This document shows positions 34,299 to 43,125 of a DNA stretch of 64,000 nucleotides, one piece after another. The DNA is from Lysobacter spongiicola DSM 21749 (lineage in GTDB: Bacteria > Pseudomonadota > Gammaproteobacteria > Xanthomonadales > Xanthomonadaceae). Numbering within the stretch: position 1 is the stretch's first letter; each line of letters opens with the position of its first letter. The translations under genes were made by a program, and so were the position numbers. The notes beneath the pieces were generated by a model. That model saw nothing but the letters and a program-made list of their open reading frames with translations. It made no database searches and was not told the DNA's origin. Where the stretch lies: NCBI RefSeq assembly GCF_900167055.1, contig NZ_FUXP01000007.1, forward strand, positions 61,451 to 125,450, given 5' to 3'.

Positions 34299-35432
34299 TT
34301 ACAGGTTCTGCGCCGGCCCGTGCACGCCCGCATATCCGCTGCCGCAGCCGGTCGTGCAGGTGGTCGTCAGCATGTTGCGCAGGATCACGCCGGTATTGGC
34401 CAGTGAGCGGAAGTGCCCCACGCCGTTGCTGTTGTCACCGCCGCCGGCGTTGACCGGCATGCCGTCGCCCCAGTCCCAGTCGTAGCTGTAGGCGCTGTTG
34501 CCGAAGCCGACGTCGACCTGCGCGGCGACGTTGCTCCGGGCATTGAACAAGGCACCGCTGGGACAGGTTGCGGCGTTGTTGGTGGTGAAGCAATGCACCT
34601 GGTCGTGCACGCCTGCGGTGATGGTGTAGAAGCGGACCGACGTCCAACTGCCCGGGAGGTTGCGCAGCGAACCGCTGCCGCTGCCGGTCCAGCGGTTGTA
34701 GCCGTAGCCGGGCATGCCGCTGCTCGGATACAGGCCGAAGGTGTAGTGGTTGTACGGATACATCCAGGCTTCGGCGTTGCAGGTCTGTGCCATCGGGTTC
34801 TGGTAGCCCGTGTAGCGGCAGGTCTGCAGGCCCCGGATGGCACCGGCGATGTTGACGAAACGGCGAACGCTGCCCTGTGAGCCGGTGTACTTGAGCATCG
34901 CCAGGCTCATCGAGCTGCCGAGCGAGTGTGCCACGATGTCCACCTGCGCCTTTCCGGTATAGGCCTTGACCGCGTCGATGAAGTCCTTGAGGACGTCGTA
35001 GGTGAAAGGCTCGTGGTAGTTGTACTGGGGGTTGGCGCGTTCCACGTCGGAGAGATAGGTCACGCCGAAGAGTTCGCAGTCGTTGTAGCCGGCGGCCCTC
35101 AGTTCCTCATAGGGTGAGCGCGTGGGCCTGGAGTAGCCCGCGACCGTGCCGGACGGCATGTCGAAGCTGATCGCTGAGTCCCCGTTGCCGTGGATGTACA
35201 CCACCGGCGTCCTGCTGGCGGTGCAGGCGCCGCCGCCGAAGCCGCCGTAGCCGGTACCGGGATTGAAGCCCCCGGCGTACTGGCTGCCGGGACCGGTGCA
35301 GGTGTAGCCGTTGTTCCCGCCGCACTCCAGCGCCGCGGCGCCGCCGGCCCAGAGCGTGGTGAGCGCGAGGAGGGCGATCTGCAGGCGGAAGCGGACGGTC
35401 GCGGGCCGGGCTGGGGACGAATCGACGTTCAT
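34299..35432 (-). CDS. PhaZ7-like extracellular polyhydroxybutyrate depolymerase (377 aa)
   Basis: A signal peptide (RFRLQIALLALTTLWAGGAAA) precedes GGFNPGTGYGGFGGGACTA, VVYIHGNGDSAISFDMPSG and DIVAHSLGSSMSLAML with nucleophile Ser170. The acid lies in TAGVHDQVHC and the histidine in GVGHFRSLANTG. These blocks match, from memory, the thermoalkalophilic PHB depolymerase PhaZ7 of Paucimonas lemoignei along the full length, including NIAGAIRGLQTCRYTGYQNP. It should hydrolyse amorphous PHB outside the cell. No PHB synthesis gene is nearby. GAGAGGG precedes the ATG. Confidence 0.88.
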   Translation of the reverse strand: MNVDSSPARPATVRFRLQIALLALTTLWAGGAAALECGGNNGYTCTGPGSQYAGGFNPGTGYGGFGGGACTASRTPVVYIHGNGDSAISFDMPSGTVAGYSRPTRSPYEELRAAGYNDCELFGVTYLSDVERANPQYNYHEPFTYDVLKDFIDAVKAYTGKAQVDIVAHSLGSSMSLAMLKYTGSQGSVRRFVNIAGAIRGLQTCRYTGYQNPMAQTCNAEAWMYPYNHYTFGLYPSSGMPGYGYNRWTGSGSGSLRNLPGSWTSVRFYTITAGVHDQVHCFTTNNAATCPSGALFNARSNVAAQVDVGFGNSAYSYDWDWGDGMPVNAGGGDNSNGVGHFRSLANTGVILRNMLTTTCTTGCGSGYAGVHGPAQNL

Positions 35433-35546
35433 GGCGCACCCTCTCGAGTGGTGGGATCGAACCGATCCTCCGCCCGCGCGTGCCTGCGGACCACTGTACG
35501 AAAGGGCTTGATGCAGTGCGGCAGAGACGCCGGGGTGCGGGTGACG

Positions 35547-37418
35547 TCAGCGCCGGAACCAGCTGTGCAGCCGCATCAGCAGCAGCTCGGCGTCGCTCAG
35601 CGCAGCACGCTCGGCGCGCAGGCGGACCGCTTCGGCCGGCATGTCGGTGCTGATGTCGTCCACGCCCGGGTCCATGTAGCGCGTCATGCGGTCCGCATCG
35701 TTGACCGTCCATGCCTGCAGCAGGTAGCCGCGGCGCCGGGCGTTGGCGACGACGGCGGTATCGATCTGCAGGTGGTTCAGCCCCAGCATGTCGAAGTCCG
35801 TCCTGCGTGCGATGCCCGGCAGCGCGGCATTGGCGAACAGCGCCAGGCGCGCGTCGGGTGCGGCGGCGCGTGCCGTGCGTACCAGGTCGGGCGAGAGCGA
35901 TGCGAGGGTGACGGTGTCCCCGTAGCCGCCGCTCTCGACCACGCGCAGCGTGGCGTCCAGCAACGCCTGTTCGTTGCCCGGGTCCGGTTTGAGTTCCACC
36001 AGCGCGAGCGCCCGGCGATCGATGAACGCCAGCACCTCGGCCAGTGTCGCGATGCGTTCTCCCGAGAACGCGGGATCGAACCAGCTGCCGACGTCGATGT
36101 CGCGCATGGCCGCGAGGGGGGTATCCACGACGGCGCGTGGGTCCCCCGCGACGCGCAGGAAATCGCTGTCGTGGAACACCACCACGACGCCGTCGGCGCT
36201 CAGCCGTACGTCGAACTCGATCGCGTCCGCTCCGGCGTCGATGGCGGCCTGGAAGGCCGCGAGTGTGTTCTCCGGTGCCACCAGCGCGGCGCCACGATGT
36301 GCGGTCACGGTCACCTCGTTGCGCAGGTTCATGCTGGTGACGGCGAGCGATGCCTGTACCAGTGCCATGGCCAGGAAGGCCAGTTCCGCCCCCCAGACGA
36401 ACCGGCCGGGATGCGGTGGCGTGGCCTCGACCACGCGGCGGCCGCGGGCGCCGCCGAGGCGATGGAACAGCGCACGTACGAGGAGCGTGTTCAAGGTGGT
36501 CCCGAGCAGCAGCACGCCCAGTACGGTGGTGGCATAAAGCGTGAGGTAGACGACCATGCCCGCGTTGACCATTGCGCGGTGGTCCGGCAGCCAGTCCAGC
36601 AGCGGCGTGGCCGCACGGTCGTAGAGCTCGGTCACGGCGACCGGCATGGCCGCGACGGTCAGGGCGACGCCCACCACCAGTATCGCGATCCGCAGGTGTC
36701 GGCCGCGGGTGAGCCGCCGGCTGCGGATGAGCGCCGCCACCGGCGACAGGCCTTCCAGTACCAGTGCCGGCGTGGCGAGCAACCACCGGAAGTACAGCGT
36801 GGCGTGCAACACGAGGCCAACCGCCAGCACGGGCAGGAAGGCGCCAAGGAACCACCAGAGCTCCCGGGGGCGCGCCATCAGCACGTAGTAGGGATCGTAG
36901 GACCCGAGCAGCCATCCGTAGAGCGCCATCCCGACCAGCAGCCACGGCAATGCCAACAGCGAATGCGCGACGACCTGCGAGGCAGCGAGTACGGCGAGGG
37001 GGCCCGCACGCCGGAGCATGCCGACCAGGGCCGCGGCGGCGGTGCGGTAGCGACAGCCGTGGCTGGCCGAGACCAGCAGCATGCCGGCCTGCTGGAGCAT
37101 CACGACGTACCAGGAGAGCGCACCCGCCAGCATGAGCCAGGCGAGTGCCAGGAGGCCCGCCGGCAGGCCATCGAAGTACCCCGCGAGCGGCCCCTCGATC
37201 CAGTGCAGCAGCGCAGCGAGGGACCAGGTCGTCAGCGGCGCGGCCGCCACCGTCGCGAATGCGGTGAACAGCAGGTACCACGCGAGCATCGGGCGCAAGT
37301 GGCGCCGAAGGTCCTGGCGGATATCGTGGGCCAGGATGCCGCGCAGCAGTGCCCGGTCGTCCGCGACGCCTGTGTCGCCACTGTCCACCTTGTCCCGCAC
37401 GCTGTTCTGATCCCACAT
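35547..37418 (-). CDS. Membrane-anchored glycerophosphodiester phosphodiesterase (623 aa)
   Basis: ATG 37418 (MWDQNSVRDKVDSGDTG) is preferred; the longer frame is proline/arginine-rich and non-coding in style. About eight membrane segments (residues ~45-350) form the GPDPase membrane domain. The catalytic GDPD domain follows: TVTAHRGAALVAPENTLAAF, DAIEFDVRLSADGVVVVFHD and LVELKPDPGNE. It releases sn-glycerol-3-phosphate from glycerophosphodiesters, with the active site probably outside the membrane. It stands alone. Confidence 0.9.
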   Translation of the reverse strand: MWDQNSVRDKVDSGDTGVADDRALLRGILAHDIRQDLRRHLRPMLAWYLLFTAFATVAAAPLTTWSLAALLHWIEGPLAGYFDGLPAGLLALAWLMLAGALSWYVVMLQQAGMLLVSASHGCRYRTAAAALVGMLRRAGPLAVLAASQVVAHSLLALPWLLVGMALYGWLLGSYDPYYVLMARPRELWWFLGAFLPVLAVGLVLHATLYFRWLLATPALVLEGLSPVAALIRSRRLTRGRHLRIAILVVGVALTVAAMPVAVTELYDRAATPLLDWLPDHRAMVNAGMVVYLTLYATTVLGVLLLGTTLNTLLVRALFHRLGGARGRRVVEATPPHPGRFVWGAELAFLAMALVQASLAVTSMNLRNEVTVTAHRGAALVAPENTLAAFQAAIDAGADAIEFDVRLSADGVVVVFHDSDFLRVAGDPRAVVDTPLAAMRDIDVGSWFDPAFSGERIATLAEVLAFIDRRALALVELKPDPGNEQALLDATLRVVESGGYGDTVTLASLSPDLVRTARAAAPDARLALFANAALPGIARRTDFDMLGLNHLQIDTAVVANARRRGYLLQAWTVNDADRMTRYMDPGVDDISTDMPAEAVRLRAERAALSDAELLLMRLHSWFRR

Positions 37419-37480
37419 CGCACAAGTGTAGTCACGCGAAGTCCCGCGGCAGGTGTCCTGGTGGCTCGCGCGCCATGCCT

Positions 37481-38524
37481 TCAGTTGTGCGGATCGACAC
37501 TCCGGAACGTCCAGGCAATGAATCGACTCTGCTTGTTGCCCTGGGCCATCGGCACCTCCCGCACGGCCGTCGCGCCGAGCCGGTGGAGCTGGCTCCGCAG
37601 TGCAGGGAGATGCTCGGCGCGGGCGACGAGGCTGCTGAACCACCGCACTTGTTCGCGGAAATCGGCGCTCTCGCGGACCATCCGACGGAGGAACTCCGCT
37701 TCGCCGCCCTCGCACCACAGCTCGTGTGCGTGCCCGCCGAAGTTCAGCTCAGGCGTGGCCGCCGGACGAGGAGCGGATTTGCCGAGCTGGCGCACTTTCC
37801 GCTGGTTGGCGCCGGCGGCCTCGCGGGCAGAGGCGTGGAAGGGCGGGTTGCACAGGGTGAGGTCGAACCGGTCATCCGCGCGCATGACTCCCCGGAAGAC
37901 GTTGCCGCGCCGTGGTTGCAGGCGCAGCGCGATCGCCTTGTCGAGCCGGTTCGCTTCCACGATCGCCGTAGCCACCCTGAGCGATGTCGCATCGATGTCG
38001 GAACCCACGAAACGCCAGCCGTACTCGGCGTGGCCCAGCAGCGGGTAGATGCAGTTGGCGCCGACGCCGACGTCGAGCACGCGGAACGCCGCGCCGCCTG
38101 GGATCGTACCGTCGCCGGTCGCGGCGAGCAGGTCCGCCAGCCCGTGCAGGTAGTCGGCCCGACCAGGGATGGGCGGGCACAGTGCGCCGTCCGGCAGGTC
38201 CCAGTGGGCGATTCCGTAGTCGCAGCGCAGGATCGCGCGATTAAGCTCCCGCACTGCCGCGGGACTGCTGAAGTCGATGCTGGTGTCGCCCCGTGGCGTG
38301 GTCACCAGGTGCGCCGACAGGGCGGGACTCCCCTTCACCAGTCGCCCGAAGTCATAGCGTCCCTGGTGGCGGTTGCGCGGGTGCAGCGCGGGCCTTGCAG
38401 GCGCAATGCCTGCAGCCGGGCGGGCGCGATGGGGAGGCTGTGGCTTCACTGGAGCTGGCGGCAGGATGCGGGCAACGGGGACGCGCAAGGTACAACGGAA
38501 TGCCGCCTGAGGCCCCGTGTGCAT
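37481..38524 (-). CDS. rlmF: 23S rRNA (adenine(1618)-N6)-methyltransferase RlmF (347 aa)
   Basis: [38 protein letters not shown] (SAM site) and [11 protein letters not shown] (catalytic NPPF) identify RlmF, as does the ending [12 protein letters not shown]. It methylates A1618 of 23S rRNA. The start is uncertain: ATG 38524 is given, but a GTG at 38551 is also possible and about 50 residues before LHPRN are low-complexity. Typical RlmF is a little over 300 residues. It is divergent from the next gene. Confidence 0.92.
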   Translation of the reverse strand: MHTGPQAAFRCTLRVPVARILPPAPVKPQPPHRARPAAGIAPARPALHPRNRHQGRYDFGRLVKGSPALSAHLVTTPRGDTSIDFSSPAAVRELNRAILRCDYGIAHWDLPDGALCPPIPGRADYLHGLADLLAATGDGTIPGGAAFRVLDVGVGANCIYPLLGHAEYGWRFVGSDIDATSLRVATAIVEANRLDKAIALRLQPRRGNVFRGVMRADDRFDLTLCNPPFHASAREAAGANQRKVRQLGKSAPRPAATPELNFGGHAHELWCEGGEAEFLRRMVRESADFREQVRWFSSLVARAEHLPALRSQLHRLGATAVREVPMAQGNKQSRFIAWTFRSVDPHN

Positions 38525-38573
38525 TGGCGAAGACAGGCGCAGCGCCTTCACGCCACCGGCCTATGCTGTCGGG

Positions 38574-39335
38574 ATGCAGAAACTCGCTGAAAACTTCTGG
38601 AACATCCGTGGGACCTACCGCGTCGGCGGGGTGCTCGACATCGGCACGCATATGTCGGTGGTGCAAGGCGGCGATGGATGCTTCGTGCTGATCGACGGCT
38701 GCGCGCTGGACGAGGGTGGGCGTGAAGCCCTCATGGCACTGACGTCCAATGGGGAACGGGTGGCGGCCGTCGTGCACGTGCATCCCTTCCATACGCTGCA
38801 CGTGGAGGCCACGCACCGGCTGTTCCCGTCGGCGAAGTTGCATGGCACCGCGCGCCACCGCCGGCTCGCTCCGTCATTGCCGTGGTCGGAGGCGCCCGTG
38901 GAAGAGTGGGGGCCGGATCACCCTTTCGCCGACCTGTTCGACCTCTCGGTGCCGGATGGCGTGCAGTTCACCTGCCCGGACGAACGCGTGCACGTCGCCT
39001 CGGTGCTGGTGCGCCACCGGCAAAGCGGGATTGTCCACGTGGATGACACGCTCAACGTCATGGCCGGCCCGGGCGTGCTGCGCCGTCTGCTGCCGCAGTC
39101 GTCCCTGCGCATGCACCCGATGCTGCGGCACGCGCTCAAGCCGGAAGCTGGTGCGGCCGATGCCTACGCCGCTTGGGCACGTGGGCTGGCTGCCCACTGG
39201 GCCGATACGCGAACCGTCTGTGCGGCGCATTCGGCCGTGAGACACCTGCCGGCGGGTGGTTTTACCCGGGAGGTCGAGGGGGCGCTGGACCGGGTCTCAC
39301 GCACGCTTGATCGGCACCGCGCCCGATACGCGTAG
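38574..39335 (+). CDS. Metallo-beta-lactamase-fold-like protein (253 aa)
   Basis: ATG 38574 opens MQKLAENFWNIRGTYRVGGV. The motif HVHPFHTLHVEATH occupies the place of the HxHxDH zinc motif, followed by KLHGTARHRR and SGIVHVDDTLNVMAGPG, a layout of MBL-fold hydrolases. The usual Asp of HxHxDH is absent, so metal binding may differ. No substrate can be proposed. Families such as DUF4336 have a similar plan. Confidence 0.65.
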   Translation: MQKLAENFWNIRGTYRVGGVLDIGTHMSVVQGGDGCFVLIDGCALDEGGREALMALTSNGERVAAVVHVHPFHTLHVEATHRLFPSAKLHGTARHRRLAPSLPWSEAPVEEWGPDHPFADLFDLSVPDGVQFTCPDERVHVASVLVRHRQSGIVHVDDTLNVMAGPGVLRRLLPQSSLRMHPMLRHALKPEAGAADAYAAWARGLAAHWADTRTVCAAHSAVRHLPAGGFTREVEGALDRVSRTLDRHRARYA

Positions 39336-39377
39336 CTCGGCACCGCTGTCGGCGCGGATATAGCGCGAGGTGCTGGT

Positions 39378-39404
39378 TAAAGGTGGGGGGCGGGGTGCCG
39401 TTAC
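39378..39404 (+). promoter_or_regulatory. Sigma-28 (FliA)-like promoter of motAB
   Basis: TAAA at 39378-39381, a 15-base spacer, and GCCGTTAC at 39397-39404 match the flagellar consensus TAAA-N15-GCCGATAA except for two bases in the -10. It lies 33 bases before the motA start and fits late flagellar gene control. Confidence 0.65.
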
Positions 39405-39437
39405 TTGCCTGACTCCTGCTCCCGTGGATTGCCGCTC

Positions 39438-40298
39438 GTGTATCTCATCATTGGTGCCATCGTCGTCATCGCCAGCGTCGTTGGCGGCTTCACGATGGTC
39501 GGCGGGAACCTGCTGGCCCTCTGGCACGTCAACGAGATCATCGTGATCTGCGGCTGCGCCGCCGGTGCCTACGTCATCGCCACGCCGCCCAAGGTGATGA
39601 AAAGTGCGCTGCATGGCATGAAATCACTTCTCAAGGGCCCGAAGTACCGTCGTGCGGACTACGTCGACCTGCTGAAGCTGATCTACGAGCTGCTGCTGAA
39701 GATCCGCCGGGAAGGCACGATGTCGATCGAGGGCCACATCGAGAACCCCAAGGACAGCGCGATCTTCCAGAAGTACCCGAAGGTCGCCGCCGACGACCAC
39801 ATCCTGGCGTTCATCACCGACTGCCTCCGGTTGATGGTGGGCGGCAACATGAATCCCCACGAGCTCGAGTCGCTGCTCGAGTACGAACTGGAAACGCACC
39901 ACCAGGAAGCGCTGGAACCGGCGCACTCGATACAGAAGGTGGCCGATGCGCTGCCGGGGTTCGGCATCGTGGCGGCGGTGCTGGGCATCATCATCACGAT
40001 GTCCATCGTCGGCACCGCGCCCCCGGCGGAGATTGGCGAGAAGGTGGCCTCGGCGCTGGTCGGTACCTTCCTCGGCATCTTCATCGCCTACGGCTTCGTC
40101 GGTCCGATTGCCAGCGCGATGGAGAACCGCGCTCACGAGGACGGCAAGGCCTTCGAAGTGATCAAGATGGCGCTGGTGGCTTCGCTGCGCGGCTATGCGC
40201 CCCCGGTCGCGATCGAGTTCGCGCGCAAGCTGCTGTTCTCGGACGTGCGTCCCAGCTTCCAGGACCTGGAAGCCGACCTGAAGGCCGCGAAGGGCTGA
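39438..40298 (+). CDS. motA: Flagellar motor stator protein MotA (286 aa)
   Basis: The GTG at 39438 gives (V)YLIIGAIVVIASVVGGFTM, the first of four membrane segments. The cytoplasmic loop contains IYELLLKIRREGTMSIEGHI with the conserved charged residues that contact FliG, and LPGFGIVAAVLGIIITMSI is segment three with the conserved proline. It forms the proton-driven stator with MotB, which starts 10 bases after its stop. The ribosome site is weak. Confidence 0.93.
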   Translation: MYLIIGAIVVIASVVGGFTMVGGNLLALWHVNEIIVICGCAAGAYVIATPPKVMKSALHGMKSLLKGPKYRRADYVDLLKLIYELLLKIRREGTMSIEGHIENPKDSAIFQKYPKVAADDHILAFITDCLRLMVGGNMNPHELESLLEYELETHHQEALEPAHSIQKVADALPGFGIVAAVLGIIITMSIVGTAPPAEIGEKVASALVGTFLGIFIAYGFVGPIASAMENRAHEDGKAFEVIKMALVASLRGYAPPVAIEFARKLLFSDVRPSFQDLEADLKAAKG

Positions 40299-40308
40299 CG
40301 GCACGGAC

Positions 40309-41223
40309 ATGGCCGCCGAACTGCAACCGATCATCATCGTCCGCAAGAAGAAGCGCGGCGGCGGCGCCCACCATGGCGGCGCCTGGAAGGTGGCCTACGC
40401 CGACTTCGTGACCGCGATGATGGCTTTCTTCATGGTGATGTGGCTGGTCGCCACGATGCCCCAGGAGAAGCTCGGCGGCATCGCCGACTACTTCAAGAAC
40501 CCGAGCATCGTCGACGGCAAGGCGGCGCTGATGGCGCCCGGTTCCAATGGTCCCGGGGGCGCCGGCGACGCGCCTATCAAGATGTTCGAACAGGTTCGCA
40601 ACCCGCCGGGTGCCGGGCCCGACATCGCAGGGGCAGGGAGCAGGGACGATACAGGGCAGGCGGCTCGTGACGCGCAGGACCGGCAGCGGCTGGAGGCCCT
40701 CCAACGGGCCCTCGAGGAGGCTGTCGCCAGCAGCCAGGCGCTGGCACCGTTCAAGGACCAGTTGCTGATCGACATCACTCCGGAGGGCTTGCGTATCCAG
40801 ATCGTGGACACGCACAACCGGCCGATGTTCGACCTGGGCTCGTCCAACCTGAAGGATTACGCCAACGAGATCCTGGTGGAGCTGGCGACCTACTTCAACC
40901 AGGTGGAGAACCGGGTCGCGATCTCGGGGCATACCGACAACGCGCCTTACTCCGGCCGCAGCGGCTACAGCAACTGGGAGCTTTCAACCCAGCGTGCCAA
41001 CGCCGCGCGCCGCGCGCTGGTCTCCGGTGGGCTGCACGACGACAAGCTTTCAAGGGTGGTGGGTCTGTCGTCTTCGGTGCCGTTCGACAAGACGGACGAG
41101 CGCAACCCCATCAACCGGCGGATCAGCATCGTGGTGTTGAGCACCGCCGCTGAACGTAGCTCGGTCGATGCGGACGACTCGGTCCCGCCCAGCGCGGTCC
41201 CTGCGGCGTCGCAACCGGGCTGA
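40309..41223 (+). CDS. motB: Flagellar motor stator protein MotB (304 aa)
   Basis: KKKRGGGAHHGGAWKVAYAD leads into the single membrane helix DFVTAMMAFFMVMWLVA with the proton-carrying Asp in YADF. After a flexible linker, the OmpA-like peptidoglycan-binding domain reads ISGHTDNAPYSGRSGYSNWE and SSVPFDKTDERNPINRRISI. It anchors the stator to the cell wall. It is co-transcribed with motA. Confidence 0.95.
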   Translation: MAAELQPIIIVRKKKRGGGAHHGGAWKVAYADFVTAMMAFFMVMWLVATMPQEKLGGIADYFKNPSIVDGKAALMAPGSNGPGGAGDAPIKMFEQVRNPPGAGPDIAGAGSRDDTGQAARDAQDRQRLEALQRALEEAVASSQALAPFKDQLLIDITPEGLRIQIVDTHNRPMFDLGSSNLKDYANEILVELATYFNQVENRVAISGHTDNAPYSGRSGYSNWELSTQRANAARRALVSGGLHDDKLSRVVGLSSSVPFDKTDERNPINRRISIVVLSTAAERSSVDADDSVPPSAVPAASQPG

Positions 41224-41317
41224 TGATGCCGACCCGTCAGCCGGGTGGACTTTCCCGAGTTGCCCTGGTCCGGTTGCGCCCCCATCTAGACGGATCCCCA
41301 GGCACCCGGAAGATCCG

Positions 41318-42415
41318 ATGTACACCCACCTGCTGTCGCCGGTCGACGCCGGCTCCACCACACTCCCCAACCGTGTCTTCATGGCGCCGCTGACGCGCTC
41401 GCGTGCCGGCCAGCCGGGCGACGTGCCTACGGCAATGAACGCGGAGTACTACGCCCAGCGCGCGGGTGCCGGGCTGATCATCTCCGAGGCGACACAGATC
41501 TCCAGGCAGGGGCAGGGGTATGCGTGGACGCCGGGCATCCACAGCGACGAGCAGGAAGCCGGATGGAGGCTGGTGACCGATGCCGTGCACGCCAAGGGAG
41601 GGCGCATGGCCGCGCAGTTGTGGCACGTAGGGCGGATCTCACACCCGTTGATCCAGCCGGATGGCGCAGACCCGGTCGCGCCTTCGGCCATCGTTGCCGA
41701 GGGCGCGAAGTGCTTCGTCGTGCAGCCCGACGGGACGCCCGCCAATATCCCGACCGCGATGCCGCGGGCGCTGGAAGCCAGTGAGATCCCCGGCATCGTC
41801 GGGGACTATGTGCAGGCGGCGAAGCGCGCCGATCGCGCCGGCTTCGACATGGTCGAGATCCACGCAGCGAATGGCTATCTGCTGCAGCAGTTCCTGGCCA
41901 CCAACAGCAATGCCCGCACGGACCAGTACGGCGGTTCGCTCGAGAACCGCGCGCGCATCATCCTCGAGGTGGTCGACGCGGTGGTCGCGGAGCTGGGCGC
42001 CGGCCGCGTCGGCGTGCGGCTTTCCCCGCACTTCGCTGCCCACGGCATTGCCGATGAGGATGCCGAGGACAGTGCGCTCTACCTGGCCCGCGAGTTCAGC
42101 AAGCGCGGCATTGCCTACCTGCACATCGCCGAGCCGGACTGGGCAGGCGGTCCCAAGCTCACCGATGATTTCCGGGGCGCGCTGCGCAAGCAGTTCCAAG
42201 GCCTTCTGGTGTTCTGCGGCGGGTATTCGGCCGCCACTGCGGATGCGCTGATCCGCGATGGCGGCGGCGACGCGGTGGCATTCGGTCGCCCTTACATCGC
42301 CAACCCCGACCTTGTGGAACGCTTCCGCCTGGGTGCCGAACTCAACGAACCCGATCCCTCGACCTTCTATGGCGGCGGCGAGCGTGGCTACACGGACTAC
42401 CCCACGCTGGACTAA
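41318..42415 (+). CDS. Alkene reductase of the Old Yellow Enzyme family (NemA-like, 365 aa)
   Basis: ATG 41318 opens MYTHLLSPVDAGSTTLPNRV, then FMAPLTRSRA. OYE landmarks include QLWHVGRISHP, FDMVEIHAANGYLLQQFLAT, NARTDQYGGSLENRAR and VAFGRPYIANPDLVERFRLG. Flavin-dependent reduction of activated C=C bonds or nitro compounds is expected. It is a single gene after motB with 94 bases between; no regulator is adjacent. Confidence 0.92.
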   Translation: MYTHLLSPVDAGSTTLPNRVFMAPLTRSRAGQPGDVPTAMNAEYYAQRAGAGLIISEATQISRQGQGYAWTPGIHSDEQEAGWRLVTDAVHAKGGRMAAQLWHVGRISHPLIQPDGADPVAPSAIVAEGAKCFVVQPDGTPANIPTAMPRALEASEIPGIVGDYVQAAKRADRAGFDMVEIHAANGYLLQQFLATNSNARTDQYGGSLENRARIILEVVDAVVAELGAGRVGVRLSPHFAAHGIADEDAEDSALYLAREFSKRGIAYLHIAEPDWAGGPKLTDDFRGALRKQFQGLLVFCGGYSAATADALIRDGGGDAVAFGRPYIANPDLVERFRLGAELNEPDPSTFYGGGERGYTDYPTLD

Positions 42416-42470
42416 TAGGCCGCGTGCGGGGGCCGGGCTTTGCTGTCGCGGATCGCCGGGTCCCTGGGCC

Positions 42471-43064
42471 CTACCGTTGATCCAGTTCGTGGTGGATCAG
42501 GACCACGCATTGCGAGGCGAACAGCATCGTCCTGCCCAGCGTGATCCTTTTCGCACCGAGCCGGTCCAGGCTGTTGAAGGTCTTCTTCGGCATCGGGATG
42601 TGGTCGGTCAGCAGGAAGCAGGGGTTGCCTTCGAGAGCCTGCTCGCGGATCGGGGTGCCCTTGCGGTCCATGACGAACAGCTGGTGGTCCTCCGCCAGCT
42701 GCTGCACCAACCGCTCGAAACTGATGGTGCGCACCGTGACGCCGGATTCCACCGGTCGTTCCTCCTCCTTGCCCATTCCCCGGGATGCATCGAGCGCTTT
42801 CGCGACCTTGCCCAGCAGTGCCTGCTCGTTGAAGCCGCCGATCTCGTGCATGGCCCGGGCCTCAAAGCGGATGGTGCGCGAGAAATCCTGCGTGCTTTCA
42901 AGCACCAGGTAGACCACCACGTCGGGGCGGTGCGACTGCGCCACGAAGATGGCGTTCATCAGCGTGTGGGCGAGGATCTCGGCATGCACCTCGGTGCCGA
43001 CGGAAGCCAGCAGCTTCGCGCTGTCGGTGGGGGCTGCCCGGGCCCTGAGTACGAAGGTTCTCAT
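42471..43064 (-). CDS. TrmY-family (DUF358) pseudouridine N1-methyltransferase homologue (197 aa)
   Basis: From ATG 43064 the protein reads MRTFVLRARAAPTDSAKLLA, FVAQSHRPDVVVYLVLESTQ, GVTVRTISFERLVQQL, and the SPOUT knot NPCFLLTDHIPMPKKTFNSL with LGRTMLFASQCVVLIHHELD. These match TrmY, which in archaea makes N1-methylpseudouridine at tRNA position 54. Bacterial homologues exist in some gammaproteobacteria, but their target is not established to my knowledge. It is divergent from the acyltransferase gene. Confidence 0.9.
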   Translation of the reverse strand: MRTFVLRARAAPTDSAKLLASVGTEVHAEILAHTLMNAIFVAQSHRPDVVVYLVLESTQDFSRTIRFEARAMHEIGGFNEQALLGKVAKALDASRGMGKEEERPVESGVTVRTISFERLVQQLAEDHQLFVMDRKGTPIREQALEGNPCFLLTDHIPMPKKTFNSLDRLGAKRITLGRTMLFASQCVVLIHHELDQR

Positions 43065-43125
43065 GGGCGCATTGTCCACGATCGGGAGGAGGCGGAGACG
43101 CGGAAGTGACCACTTATCCGCGACA

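Noticed and set aside
35190..38048. Very long plus-strand frame of 952 codons
   Set aside because: It lies antisense to PhaZ7-like, GDPD and RlmF genes, has biased His/Gln/Arg composition and no domain; it is a GC-rich shadow frame.
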